Position numbers and translations under genes: made by a program
Notes under the pieces: model-generated
Seen by the model: the letters and a program-made list of their open reading frames with translations, nothing else
The model's database searches: none
What the model was told of the DNA's origin: nothing
DNA from: Streptomyces sp. NBC_01707
Lineage (GTDB): Bacteria > Actinomycetota > Actinomycetes > Streptomycetales > Streptomycetaceae
Assembly: GCF_041438805.1 (NCBI RefSeq)
Contig: NZ_CP109190.1
Location: 2,666,001-2,730,000 of the forward strand
DNA length: 64,000 bases
Reading direction: 5' to 3'
Shown here: positions 1-8,121 of the stretch, piece by piece
How positions within the stretch are numbered: the stretch's first letter is position 1
Layout of the letters: every line of letters begins with the position of its first letter

Positions 1-698
1 GCCAGCGCCTCGCAGTAGGCGCTCAGGGTCGTACCGGCCAGCTCGCGCATCTCCCGCGCGAGGTGCGCCTGGTCGGTGCAGCCCGCCGCGAGCGCCGCGT
101 CGGCGTAGGGCAGGCCGGTCCGTACGAGGGCCAGTGCGCGCTGCAGTCGCAGGACCCGGGCCAGGGTCTTGGGCCCGTAGCCGAAGGCCGCCAGCGATCG
201 GCGGTGCAACTGCCGGGCGCCGAGACCGGCCGTGTGCGCGGTGGCGGCGACCGACCGCCCCTGCGCGAGCTGCCCGGCGACGGACCGCATCAGCGGGTCG
301 GGCGGCCCGGTGTCGGCAGCCCGCCGCAGCGCCAGGGACTCCAGTGCGACAGCGGGGTCGGCGGCGTCGGCAATGCGCTCGGTGAGTATCCGCACCTGGA
401 CGCCCGGCCACAGATCGGCGAGGTCGACCCGCAGGTCACGCAGTTCGTACGCCGGTACGCCGAGGAGCGCCGGGGCGGTGCCGGGGGCGAACCTGATGCC
501 GGTGAACCGGCCGCCGGTCCCCTCGGAGGGTTCGTACGCATGGGTGTCGGGCCCCGCCACGACCAGCCGGCCGTCGATCCAGAGCAGGTCCATGCAGCCG
601 TCGGGCAGCACGGGCCGGACCGGCCCCTGCGGCACGTGCCGCGTCCAGACGATCGCCCCGTCGAACCGGGACTCCCGCTCCGCGTACCTCTCGCCCAT
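1..698 (-). CDS. AraC-family transcriptional regulator (3' end cut by window edge)
   Basis: The reading frame starts at the ATG on the minus strand at 698 and stays open to the window edge, giving 232 residues. The N-terminal part ([14 protein letters not shown], then [19 protein letters not shown] around residues 26-44) matches the cupin-like sensor region of AraC-type regulators with a DUF6597-like N-terminus. The C-terminal 90 residues carry two helix-turn-helix units, for example [18 protein letters not shown] and [19 protein letters not shown]. Only a few residues should be missing, because the second helix-turn-helix is complete. It is probably a DNA-binding regulator of an unknown target. 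The next gene downstream lies outside the window. Confidence 0.85.
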   Translation of the reverse strand, partial: MGERYAERESRFDGAIVWTRHVPQGPVRPVLPDGCMDLLWIDGRLVVAGPDTHAYEPSEGTGGRFTGIRFAPGTAPALLGVPAYELRDLRVDLADLWPGVQVRILTERIADAADPAVALESLALRRAADTGPPDPLMRSVAGQLAQGRSVAATAHTAGLGARQLHRRSLAAFGYGPKTLARVLRLQRALALVRTGLPYADAALAAGCTDQAHLAREMRELAGTTLSAYCEAL

Positions 699-770
699 AC
701 CTCACACGCTAAGGGCTGTCCCGGGCAGTCGGTTCGACTCCCCCCGTCGCCCGGTGCGAAACCTACGGCA

Positions 771-1967
771 CTACGGCCGCGACTTCGGGGTCCCCTTCCC
801 CTCCCGCTCCGCATCCTTGGACGTGTGCTTCGTCGTCTCCTTGTCGCGGCTGGGCTGCCGCAGCCTGGACCTCACATCGTCCGGCGGCAGGAACCTCGAC
901 CACCGCTCAGGGAACTCGGACGGCATATAGGGGGTGTCGCCTTCGTCGATGTCGTCCCAGTCCGCCTCGGCGTTCTCCGCCTGCGCCCGCGCCAGGAGCT
1001 CCGCGGCCTGGACGGCCCGTGCCCGGTCGTTGGCCGCACGCGCCGCCGCCGTCGCCAGCGAGGGCCACACCCGGTCGATGGCGGCGTTGACCGCCGCCCC
1101 CACCAGCACCGCGAACGCGGAGATGCCGATCCACAGCAACACGGCGATCGGGGCGGCGAGCGAGCCGTAGATCGTCGGCCCCTCGACCGTACTGGTCAGA
1201 TAGATCCGCAGCAGGAAGCTCCCGACCACCCACATCACGAACGCCACGAGCGCACCCGGCACGTCCTCGATCCACGGCGAGCGGACCGGCACGGACACGT
1301 GGTACAGCGTCGTCAGGAACGCGACCGACAGAAGGATCACCAGGGGCCAGTAGAAGACGCTTATGACCTCCGTGCCCCACGGGATGAACTCCACGACCCG
1401 GTCGGGGCCGACCACGAGCAGCGGCAGCACGACCGCGCCGAGCAGCAGTGCCACGATGTACAGCAGGAAGGAGAGCAGCCGTGTCTTGACGATGCCGCGA
1501 TGGCCGTCGAGGCCGTACATCACGGTGATCGTGTCGATGAAGACGTTCACCGCGCGGGATCCCGACCAGAGCGCGATCGCGAAGCCGATGGAGATGACAT
1601 CGGGGCGGGCGCCGGTCGTGACGTCCGCCAGGAGCGGTTTGGCGAAGTCGTTGACACCCCGCTCGGACAGGACCGTCTGCGCCGCGTTGAGGATGTTGCG
1701 CTCGATGGACGCGACCGTGGTGGTGTTCGTCCACTCGTCGACGTAACCGAGCAGTCCGATCAGTCCGAGGAGCAGCGGCGGAAGCGACAGCAGGGTGAAG
1801 AACGCCGCCTCGGCGGCGAGTCCCAGAATGCGGTACTCCATGCACGAATTGACGGTGTCCTTGAGCAACTGCCAGACCATCTGCCGCTTGGATACGTTGC
1901 GGTAGAGGACTCGGGCCCGGTGGAGCCGCCCCGATGGCCGCTCGGGTGTTTCATTTGCTGCCTGCAC
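771..1967 (-). CDS. YihY/BrkB family inner-membrane protein
   Basis: This is a 398-residue membrane protein of the YihY/BrkB (virulence factor BrkB) family, whose molecular role is not settled. About six hydrophobic segments span residues 50-300, for example TLLSLPPLLLGLIGLLGYV and AVLLWIGISAFAVLVGAAV. The last 100 residues are charged and cytoplasmic-like. The GTG at 1967 is chosen because AAGGAC lies about 6 nt upstream of it. Reading further upstream gives an arginine-rich, non-membrane sequence typical of antisense translation. Its start lies only 17 nt from the divergent AidB-type gene, so the two share one very short control region. Confidence 0.85.
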   Translation of the reverse strand: MQAANETPERPSGRLHRARVLYRNVSKRQMVWQLLKDTVNSCMEYRILGLAAEAAFFTLLSLPPLLLGLIGLLGYVDEWTNTTTVASIERNILNAAQTVLSERGVNDFAKPLLADVTTGARPDVISIGFAIALWSGSRAVNVFIDTITVMYGLDGHRGIVKTRLLSFLLYIVALLLGAVVLPLLVVGPDRVVEFIPWGTEVISVFYWPLVILLSVAFLTTLYHVSVPVRSPWIEDVPGALVAFVMWVVGSFLLRIYLTSTVEGPTIYGSLAAPIAVLLWIGISAFAVLVGAAVNAAIDRVWPSLATAAARAANDRARAVQAAELLARAQAENAEADWDDIDEGDTPYMPSEFPERWSRFLPPDDVRSRLRQPSRDKETTKHTSKDAEREGKGTPKSRP

Positions 1968-1984
1968 GTCCTTACCGTATCGGC

Positions 1985-3622
1985 ATGGCAGCCACCACCC
2001 ACACAGTGTCCAACCAGGTCCCGCCCCTGGTCGACTACGACGTCTTCGCCGCCGACCGCGCGCTGACCGAGGCCGTCGAGCGGCACCTCGCACCCGAGCT
2101 TCTCGCCGGCGCACGCGACGAGCTCGGCGAGCTGGGCCGGTCCGCCGGTTCCGCACAGGTCCAGCGGTGGGGTGCACAGGCGAACGAGCACCCGCCGAAA
2201 CTGCGTACCCATGACCGCTACGGGCACCGCATCGACGAAGTGGAGTTCCATCCGGCCTGGCACCGGCTGCTGGGACACGCGGTCACCGCCGGGCTGACCG
2301 ATGCCTGGGGCCGACCGGGCGGTCACGTGCGGCGCGCGGCCGGGTTCCTGGTGTGGACCCAGCCCGAGGGCGGGCAAGGCTGTCCGCTGTCGATGACGCA
2401 TGCGGCGGTGCCCGCGCTGCGGACGGATCCGGTGCTGGCCGCCGAGTGGGAGCCGCGCCTGACGTCGTGGGTGTACGACGAGGGGCTGCGGCCTCCCGCG
2501 CAGAAGGCCGGCGTGCTCTTCGGAATGGGCATGACGGAGAAGCAGGGCGGCTCCGACGTGCGGGCCAACACGACGCGGGCGGAGCCGCTGTCGGCCGACG
2601 GCGAGTATCTGCTGACCGGGCACAAGTGGTTCTGTTCGGCGCCGATGTCCGACGGCTTCCTGGTGCTGGCGCAGGCGCCCGGCGGGCTGACGTGCTTCCT
2701 GCTGCCGCGGGTGCTGCCGGACGGCACACGCAACGCGTTCGCGATCCAGCGCCTCAAGGACAAACTGGGCAACCGGTCCAACGCGTCGAGCGAGGTCGAG
2801 TTCGACGGGACGTGGGCGCGCCGGGTCGGTGACGAGGGGCGCGGGGTGCGCACCATCATCGAGATGGTCGCCGCGACCCGGCTGGACTGTGTGCTCGGCT
2901 CGGCGGCGCTGATGCGGCAGGCGGTGGCGCAGGCCATCCACCACTGCACGTACCGCAGCGCGTTCGGCGGGGTGCTGATCGAGAAACCGCTGATGCGCAA
3001 CGTGCTGGCCGATCTGGCGCTGGAGTCGGAGGCGGCGACGGTGCTGGCGCTGCGGCTGGCCGCCGCGTACGACGCCGACACGGAGACGGAGCGGGCCTTC
3101 CTGCGGATCGCGGTGCCGACGGCGAAGTACTGGGTGACGAAGCGGTGCACACCGCTGGCCGGCGAGGCACTGGAGTGTCTGGGCGGCAATGGTTACGTCG
3201 AGGAGTCCGGCATGCCACGACTGCTGCGCGAGGCGCCGCTCAACTCGATCTGGGAGGGCTCGGGGAACGTACAGGCGCTGGACGTGCTGCGGGCGCTGCA
3301 ACGCGAGCCGCAGGCGCTGAACGCGTTCCTGCAGGAGGTCGGCAGGGCGCGCGGCGCGGATCACCGGCTGGACGGGGCGATCAAGGACCTGCTGACCGAG
3401 CTGGCCGATCTCAACGGGATCGAGGCGCGGGCCCGGCGGCTCGTCGAGCGGATGGCGCTGGTGCTGCAGGGTTCGCTGCTGGTGCGCTGGGCGCCGCCGG
3501 AGGTGGCCGACGCGTTCTGCGCGTCACGGCTGGGCGGGGACTGGGGTTCGGCATTCGGGACGCTGCCGCACAGTCTGGACCTGGCCTCGATCGTGGAGCG
3601 GGCCCGGCCCGTCGCGCCCTGA
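1985..3622 (+). CDS. aidB: AidB-type acyl-CoA dehydrogenase family protein
   Basis: This 545-residue flavoprotein matches E. coli AidB in length and along its whole course. Examples are HTVSNQ near the start, GMGMTEKQGGSDVRANTTRA around residue 180, KDKLGNRSNASSEVEF, and NSIWEGSGNVQALDVLRAL with the conserved catalytic-type Glu at residue 424. AidB proteins bind FAD and DNA and belong to the alkylation-damage response, although their enzymatic substrate is unclear. The ATG at 1985 fits the AidB N-terminus. A TACCGT hexamer lies six bases upstream, so a leaderless transcript is possible (inference). It is divergent from the BrkB gene, and no ada or alkA gene is in view. Confidence 0.88.
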   Translation: MAATTHTVSNQVPPLVDYDVFAADRALTEAVERHLAPELLAGARDELGELGRSAGSAQVQRWGAQANEHPPKLRTHDRYGHRIDEVEFHPAWHRLLGHAVTAGLTDAWGRPGGHVRRAAGFLVWTQPEGGQGCPLSMTHAAVPALRTDPVLAAEWEPRLTSWVYDEGLRPPAQKAGVLFGMGMTEKQGGSDVRANTTRAEPLSADGEYLLTGHKWFCSAPMSDGFLVLAQAPGGLTCFLLPRVLPDGTRNAFAIQRLKDKLGNRSNASSEVEFDGTWARRVGDEGRGVRTIIEMVAATRLDCVLGSAALMRQAVAQAIHHCTYRSAFGGVLIEKPLMRNVLADLALESEAATVLALRLAAAYDADTETERAFLRIAVPTAKYWVTKRCTPLAGEALECLGGNGYVEESGMPRLLREAPLNSIWEGSGNVQALDVLRALQREPQALNAFLQEVGRARGADHRLDGAIKDLLTELADLNGIEARARRLVERMALVLQGSLLVRWAPPEVADAFCASRLGGDWGSAFGTLPHSLDLASIVERARPVAP

Positions 3623-3636
3623 GGAGGAACAGCGAC

Positions 3637-3672
3637 GAAGGGTGGTGCTGCGCCGACACGGCACCACCCTTC
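3637..3672 (+). terminator. Perfect 12-bp hairpin after aidB
   Basis: GAAGGGTGGTGC at 3637-3648 pairs perfectly with GCACCACCCTTC at 3661-3672 around a 12-nt loop. It lies 15 nt after the aidB stop. There is no U tract, as is usual for Streptomyces terminators. Confidence 0.7.
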
Positions 3673-3757
3673 ATGCTGTGCACACCGAACAACGGGGCAC
3701 AGGCTCCGCCGCGCGGTATTACGCCACTCTCGTACGTATCGACACGCGACCGCCAGA

Positions 3758-3775
3758 GTTGCAAAGGGTTGCAAC
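3758..3775. promoter_or_regulatory. Perfect inverted repeat, operator candidate
   Basis: GTTGCAA-AGGG-TTGCAAC is a perfect 7-bp-arm palindrome about 90-110 nt upstream of the GAF-domain regulator start. It has the size of a dimeric regulator site. Autoregulation by the downstream protein is an inference. Confidence 0.45.
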
Positions 3776-3866
3776 GAGTGTGTGGAGTGCGCAGTATCGG
3801 GAACCCCACAACGACAGGATGGAAGCGACGGGTCGTGGACGGCTCCGGCAGCTGGGGGGATCGACG

Positions 3867-5147
3867 GTGGAGACAAGTCCGGTCGAGGTGACACGGCTGG
3901 CCGCCCTGGGTTCGGACCGGGCCACGCGCTTACTCCACAAGGCCCGGGAGGCGAGGCTCGCCGGCGACCGACTGCCCGTCGCACCACGGGCCGAGATCGG
4001 TGCCTCCTGGGATCGGGTGCTGCGCAGCGGCGTCGACCCCGAGCAGTCCACCCAGAGCGTGCTGCTGGAGACGGACGAGATCGAGCACCGGCGCCGCAGT
4101 TCCGCGCTGGGTGAGGTGATGCCACTGCTCAGCGAAGGTCTGGTCTCCATCGCCGACAGCGCGCAGCAGATCATGGTCGTCACCGATACCGAGGGCCGGG
4201 TGCTGTGGCGGCAGGGCAACCCGGGGGTGCTGCGCCGGGCCGACGGCATCTGTCTGGAGGAGGGTGCGTCCTGGGCCGAGGCGATCACGGGCACGAACGC
4301 GATCGGTACGGCGCTCGCCTCGCGCGCGCCGGTCCAGGTCCACTCGTCGGAGCATTTCGTCCGCAGTCTGCACTCCTGGACGTGTGCGGCGACCCCGGTC
4401 CGTGATCCGCGCGACGGCCGGCTGATCGGCATCGTCGACATCAGCGGCCCCGCGACCACGTTCCATCCGATGACGCTGGCCCTGGTCGGTTCGGTGGCCC
4501 GTCTCGCCGAGAACGAGATCCGGACCCGGCATCTGGTCGCGGTCGACCGGCTGCGTTCGGTCGCAGCCCCGCTCCTCGCCCGGCTGGGCGGCCGGGCGCT
4601 GGCCGTGGACCCGCACGGCTGGCTGGCCGCCGTCACCGGAATGCCGCCGGTCGACCGGCTGCCGTTGCCGAAGTCGCTGCAGGCCGGCCGGGTGTGGCTG
4701 CCGTCGCTCGGTATGTGCCGGGTGGAGTCGCTGGCCGGCGGGTGGCTGGTGCAGGTGACGGACGAGCCGTCGGATGCGCCGCCGCGCCGGGTGGTCCTCG
4801 ATCTGAGCCGGCCGCCCGGGCTCACGGTCACGGTGACGGGCCCCGTCGGCTCGTCGACCCAGCGGCTCTCGCCGCGCCATGCCGAGCTGCTGTACGCGCT
4901 GGCGCTGCACCCCGAGGGGCGTACGGCGTCGGAGCTGGCGGAGGACATCTTCGGCGATGCGACCCGGACGGTGACGGTGCGGGCGGAGATCTCACGGCTG
5001 CGACGCCATCTGGCCGAGGTGCTGGCGCACCGGCCGTACCGCTTCGGTGAGGGCGTCGCGGTGGAGGTGGTCCATCCGGAACATCCGGGCGATCTGCTGC
5101 CGCGCTCGATGGCGCCGGTGGTGGTCAGGGCCCGTACGACGGCGTGA
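3867..5147 (+). CDS. GAF-domain transcriptional regulator with TTA codon
   Basis: This is a 426-residue regulator. After a helical N-terminus (RAEIGASWDRVLRSGVDPEQ, about residues 46-65) comes a GAF-type sensor (about 85-215, including IMVVTDTEGRVLWRQGNPGV and TGTNAIGTALASRAPVQVH). A C-terminal winged-helix-like segment contains SELAEDIFGDATRTVTVRAE. This layout resembles the N-terminal half of AcoR-type activators, but the sigma-54 ATPase domain is absent. The GTG at 3867 is preferred because GGGGGGA precedes it at good distance; the ATG at 3819 is the alternative. Codon 22 is TTA (3930-3932), so translation should depend on the bldA tRNA. The palindrome at 3758 may be its operator. Confidence 0.8.
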   Translation: METSPVEVTRLAALGSDRATRLLHKAREARLAGDRLPVAPRAEIGASWDRVLRSGVDPEQSTQSVLLETDEIEHRRRSSALGEVMPLLSEGLVSIADSAQQIMVVTDTEGRVLWRQGNPGVLRRADGICLEEGASWAEAITGTNAIGTALASRAPVQVHSSEHFVRSLHSWTCAATPVRDPRDGRLIGIVDISGPATTFHPMTLALVGSVARLAENEIRTRHLVAVDRLRSVAAPLLARLGGRALAVDPHGWLAAVTGMPPVDRLPLPKSLQAGRVWLPSLGMCRVESLAGGWLVQVTDEPSDAPPRRVVLDLSRPPGLTVTVTGPVGSSTQRLSPRHAELLYALALHPEGRTASELAEDIFGDATRTVTVRAEISRLRRHLAEVLAHRPYRFGEGVAVEVVHPEHPGDLLPRSMAPVVVRARTTA

Positions 5148-5186
5148 GGGAGCAGGTCGGCACCGGGGCGGGGCAGGCGGCACCCG

Positions 5187-5206
5187 GCCGGGCCGGTCGG
5201 CCCGGC
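5187..5206 (+). terminator. GC-rich hairpin after the GAF regulator
   Basis: GCCGGGCC (5187-5194), loop GGTC, GGCCCGGC (5199-5206) form a perfect 8-bp stem 40 nt past the stop codon of the GAF-domain gene. Confidence 0.5.
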
Positions 5207-5306
5207 ACGACCGGAGCCGGACGGCGGCCGGGCCGTGACGGGAGTCGCAGTCCGGGCAGCGGGACAGGCTTTGGCCAGAGCTGTCCAGCATGATTCCCTG
5301 GCAGGC

Positions 5307-5897
5307 ATGAGCAACCCTGAGCCCGCACCTGCCGCCGCCGAGGTGACCACCTGGTCCCTGGAACAGACCTCCCCCGACGATCTGCGGCCCGCGGCGGCCC
5401 CCGGGGACGGCGTCAGGATCGTACGGTCGGCGGTGCCGCTGCCGGAGTTCAGCCGCTTCCTGTACACGGCGGTCGGCGGCGACATCCAGTGGACCGACCG
5501 GCTCTCGATGACGTACGCCGAGTGGCAGGAGGCCCTGGACCGGCCCGGGGCGGAGACCTGGGTGGCGTACGAGAACGGGACCCCGGCCGGCTACATCGAG
5601 CTGGACCCGCAGGACGACGGCGTGGTCGAGATCATGTACTTCGGCCTGATCCCGGCTTTCCGGGGGCGTCGGATCGGCGGTCACCTGCTCGCGTACGGGG
5701 CCGCGCGCGCCTGGGACCTGGCGGAGCGCTGGCCGGAGCGGCCGCCGACGAAGCGGGTATGGCTGCACACCTGCTCCAAGGACGGCCCGCACGCCATGGA
5801 CAACTATCTGCGCCGCGGGTTCAGGCTCTTCGACACCAAGGTCGAACTGGAGGCGGACGTGGCGACGCCGGGGCCGTGGCCCGGCGCCGCCCGGTAG
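5307..5897 (+). CDS. GNAT family N-acetyltransferase
   Basis: This 196-residue acyl-CoA-dependent acetyltransferase has an unknown substrate. The GNAT core is clear: VEIMYFGLIPAFRGRRIGGH (about residues 107-126) carries the acetyl-CoA pyrophosphate-binding R-x-x-G/R-x-G pattern on strand 4/helix 3. It is followed by AWDLAERW, then VWLHTCSKDGPHAMDNYLRR, typical of the C-terminal strands. The first 50 residues (PEPAPAAAEVTTWSLEQTSP) look like a flexible extension. The ATG at 5307 opens the Pro/Ala-rich start. The gene stands alone between the GAF regulator and the sulfur operon. Confidence 0.82.
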   Translation: MSNPEPAPAAAEVTTWSLEQTSPDDLRPAAAPGDGVRIVRSAVPLPEFSRFLYTAVGGDIQWTDRLSMTYAEWQEALDRPGAETWVAYENGTPAGYIELDPQDDGVVEIMYFGLIPAFRGRRIGGHLLAYGAARAWDLAERWPERPPTKRVWLHTCSKDGPHAMDNYLRRGFRLFDTKVELEADVATPGPWPGAAR

Positions 5898-5979
5898 AGC
5901 GGTACGTTTCGGCCATTACCTCCATTACGGACGCGGAAACGCAGACGCGCGAGGTGACGGTCGCCACATCATCTCACTT

Positions 5980-6027
5980 CTCGAGACAGTCCCGTCCACA
6001 TCATGGATAACGGTGGACTGTCCCGAG
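5980..6027. promoter_or_regulatory. Inverted repeat in the sulfur operon promoter region
   Basis: CTCGAGACAGTCC (5980-5992) and GGACTGTCCCGAG (6015-6027) are inverted copies that differ at one base. Nested inside them, GTCCAC (5994-5999) faces GTGGAC (6014-6019 region). Between the arms lies TGGATAACGG, a possible -10 element, so a bound dimer would cover the promoter. It sits just upstream of the leader peptide gene. No regulator gene is nearby, so the factor is unknown; an Rrf2/CymR-like sulfur regulator is only a guess. Confidence 0.5.
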
Positions 6028-6049
6028 AGGCGCGTGACAGGCTTCCGTC

Positions 6050-6133
6050 ATGTCTGGAACTGGAATTGCCTTGGTGAGTCGACGCCACGTCGACTTCGGC
6101 CGCATGTCCAGCGCCATCTGTCCGGCGGGCTGA
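6050..6133 (+). CDS. 27-residue leader peptide of the sulfur assimilation operon
   Basis: ATG at 6050 and TGA at 6131-6133 enclose a 27-codon frame reading MSGTGIALVSRRHVD, then FGRMSSAICPAG. This matches the actinobacterial 'putative leader peptide' family, which has a conserved RRHVD core and a Cys near the C-terminus and precedes cysteine or sulfur genes. The only Cys codon (TGT) is fourth from the end, followed by Pro-Ala-Gly. Ribosome stalling there under cysteine shortage could alter folding of the hairpin at 6174-6207 and induce the operon. The family match is from recognition of the motif; the attenuation role is inferred. Confidence 0.85.
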   Translation: MSGTGIALVSRRHVDFGRMSSAICPAG

Positions 6134-6173
6134 GAGTCCCAGCACCGCCGCGATCCCCCTTTCTCTGCAACAC

Positions 6174-6207
6174 CTGCGCACCGCCGCGCCTCAGCGCGAG
6201 TGTGCAG
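6174..6207 (+). promoter_or_regulatory. Leader hairpin between the leader peptide and sulfite reductase
   Basis: CTGCGCAC (6174-6181) faces GTGTGCAG (6200-6207), with an inner CGCGC (6185-6189) and GCGCG (6194-6198) stem around the loop CTCA. It lies 41 nt after the leader stop and 41 nt before the sulfite reductase start. A second hairpin, AGTCGAC-gccac-GTCGACT (6077-6095), lies inside the leader frame over its RRHVD codons. They could act as a terminator/antiterminator or masking pair. Confidence 0.5.
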
Positions 6208-6247
6208 TTCAGAGCCGCCCTCCTGCAGTCCCGAAGGACGTACTGTC

Positions 6248-7945
6248 ATGGCCGCTACCCCGGAACAGCCTGCGACCACCACGCCTCGCCGCAAGGCCGG
6301 ACGCCACCGTGGCGAAGGCCAGTGGGCCGTGGGGCACCACACTCCGCTCAACGGCAATGAGCAGTTCAAGAAGGACGACGACGGTCTCAATGTGCGGACA
6401 CGCATTGAGACGATCTACTCCAAGCGGGGTTTCGACTCGATCGACCCGAACGACCTGCGCGGACGCATGCGTTGGTGGGGTCTGTACACCCAGCGCAAGC
6501 CCGGGATCGATGGCGGAAAGACTGCGGTCCTGGAGCCGGAGGAGCTGGACGACAAGTACTTCATGCTGCGGGTGCGGATCGACGGCGGCCGGCTGACCAC
6601 CGCGCAGCTGCGCGTCATCGGCGAGATCTCGCAGGAGTACGCGCGCGGCACCGCGGACATCACCGACCGGCAGAACATCCAGCTGCACTGGATCCGCATC
6701 GAGGACGTCCCGGCGATCTGGGAGAAGCTGGAGGCTGTCGGGCTCTCCACCACCGAGGCGTGCGGCGACTGCCCCCGCGTGATCATCGGCTCCCCGGTGG
6801 CGGGCATCGCGGCCGACGAGATCATCGACGGCACGCCCGCCGTGGACGAGATCCACGACCGCTACATCGGCAGCAAGGAATTCTCCAACCTGCCGCGCAA
6901 GTTCAAGACCGCGATCTCCGGTTCGCCGGTGCAGGACGTGGTGCACGAGATCAACGACATCGCGTTCGTCGGCGTGGTCCACCCCGAGCACGGGCCGGGC
7001 TTCGACGTCTGGGTCGGTGGCGGGCTCTCCACCAACCCGCGGCTCGCGGAGCGGCTGGGCGCATGGGTGCCGCTCGACGAGGTGCCGGACGTCTGGGCCG
7101 GAGTCGTCGGCATCTTCCGCGACTACGGCTACCGCCGGCTGCGCACCCGCGCGAGGCTGAAGTTCCTGATGGCCGACTGGGGTCCCGCGAAGTTCCGCCA
7201 GGTGCTGGAGGACGAGTACCTGGAGCGTCCGCTGCTCGACGGCCCGGCCCCCGAGCAGCCGAGCAACCGCTGGCGCGACCACGTGGGTGTCCACGAGCAG
7301 CAGGACGGCCGCTTCTACGTCGGGTTCGCACCCCGGGTCGGCCGCGTGGACGGCGCCACGCTGGCCAAGATCGCCGACCTGGCGGCCGCGCACGGCTCGG
7401 ACCGGCTGCGCACCACCGTCGAGCAGAAGATGCTCATCCTCGACGTGGAGCGAGGCCAGGTGGACTCCCTGGTTGCCGGTCTCGAGGCGCTCGACTTCCA
7501 GGTGAAGCCCTCGCCGTTCCGGCGCGGCACGATGGCCTGCACCGGCATCGAGTTCTGCAAGCTGGCGATCGTCGAGACGAAGGCGCGCGGCGCCGCGCTG
7601 ATCGACGAACTGGAGCGCCGCCTGCCGGACTTCGACGAGCCGCTGACCATCAACGTCAACGGATGCCCCAACGCCTGCGCCCGCATCCAGACCGCGGACA
7701 TCGGCCTCAAGGGCCAGCTCGTCCTGGACGCCGACGGCAACCAGGTCGAGGGCTTCCAGGTGCACCTGGGCGGCGCACTGGGCCTCGAGGCCGGCTTCGG
7801 CCGCAAGGTCCGTGGCCTGAAGGTCACTTCGGCCGAGCTGCCGGACTATGTCGAGCGGGTGCTCGGCCGGTTCCAGAAGGAGCGCGAGGACGGCGAGCGG
7901 TTCGCGACGTGGGCGGCGCGGGCCAGTGCGGAGTCGCTGTCATGA
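6248..7945 (+). CDS. sirA: Ferredoxin-dependent sulfite (nitrite/sulfite) reductase
   Basis: This 565-residue cytoplasmic siroheme enzyme reduces sulfite to sulfide with six electrons from ferredoxin. Two ferredoxin-like half-domains are visible (DRQNIQLHWIRIEDVP around residues 138-153, and a second copy after residue 330). The siroheme/[4Fe-4S] cysteines are C431 and C437 (CTGIEFCK) plus C473 and C477 (NGCPNAC). The context makes sulfite, not nitrite, the substrate: it heads an operon with the sulfate-reduction genes and a sirohydrochlorin chelatase. ATG at 6248 follows GAAGGA. Its stop overlaps the next start (ATGA). Expression is probably controlled through the leader peptide upstream. 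Confidence 0.95.
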   Translation: MAATPEQPATTTPRRKAGRHRGEGQWAVGHHTPLNGNEQFKKDDDGLNVRTRIETIYSKRGFDSIDPNDLRGRMRWWGLYTQRKPGIDGGKTAVLEPEELDDKYFMLRVRIDGGRLTTAQLRVIGEISQEYARGTADITDRQNIQLHWIRIEDVPAIWEKLEAVGLSTTEACGDCPRVIIGSPVAGIAADEIIDGTPAVDEIHDRYIGSKEFSNLPRKFKTAISGSPVQDVVHEINDIAFVGVVHPEHGPGFDVWVGGGLSTNPRLAERLGAWVPLDEVPDVWAGVVGIFRDYGYRRLRTRARLKFLMADWGPAKFRQVLEDEYLERPLLDGPAPEQPSNRWRDHVGVHEQQDGRFYVGFAPRVGRVDGATLAKIADLAAAHGSDRLRTTVEQKMLILDVERGQVDSLVAGLEALDFQVKPSPFRRGTMACTGIEFCKLAIVETKARGAALIDELERRLPDFDEPLTINVNGCPNACARIQTADIGLKGQLVLDADGNQVEGFQVHLGGALGLEAGFGRKVRGLKVTSAELPDYVERVLGRFQKEREDGERFATWAARASAESLS

Positions 7946-8121
7946 GCGGCCGCGCCGCACCGTTCTACTGCCCGTACTGCGGGGACGAGGACCTGCGCCC
8001 GCACGAGACCGGGCACGGCGCCTGGGAATGTGCTTCCTGCAACCGCGCGTTCCAGCTCAAGTTCCTGGGTCTGCTGACCCGGGGACTGCAGCGCAACGAC
8101 GTCGAAGGGGACGGGATATGA
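7942..8121 (+). CDS. 59-residue double-CxxC (zinc-ribbon-like) protein
   Basis: This small protein sits between sulfite reductase and CysH and is coupled to both by 4-nt ATGA overlaps. It contains two knuckles, YCPYCG (residues 9-14) and ECASC (30-34), then a hydrophobic/basic tail (FQLKFLGLLTRGLQRN). The four cysteines could bind zinc or an iron-sulfur cluster. Small proteins of this kind occur at the same place in other Streptomyces sulfur operons (recalled, not checked). It may be an electron carrier, a metal chaperone or an assembly factor for the reductases; none of these is shown by the sequence. Confidence 0.88.
   Translation: MSGRAAPFYCPYCGDEDLRPHETGHGAWECASCNRAFQLKFLGLLTRGLQRNDVEGDGI

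Noticed and set aside
728..742. GGTTCGACTCC, resembling a tRNA T-loop
   Set aside because: The flanks cannot form the 5-bp T-stem, and no acceptor, D or anticodon arms surround it.
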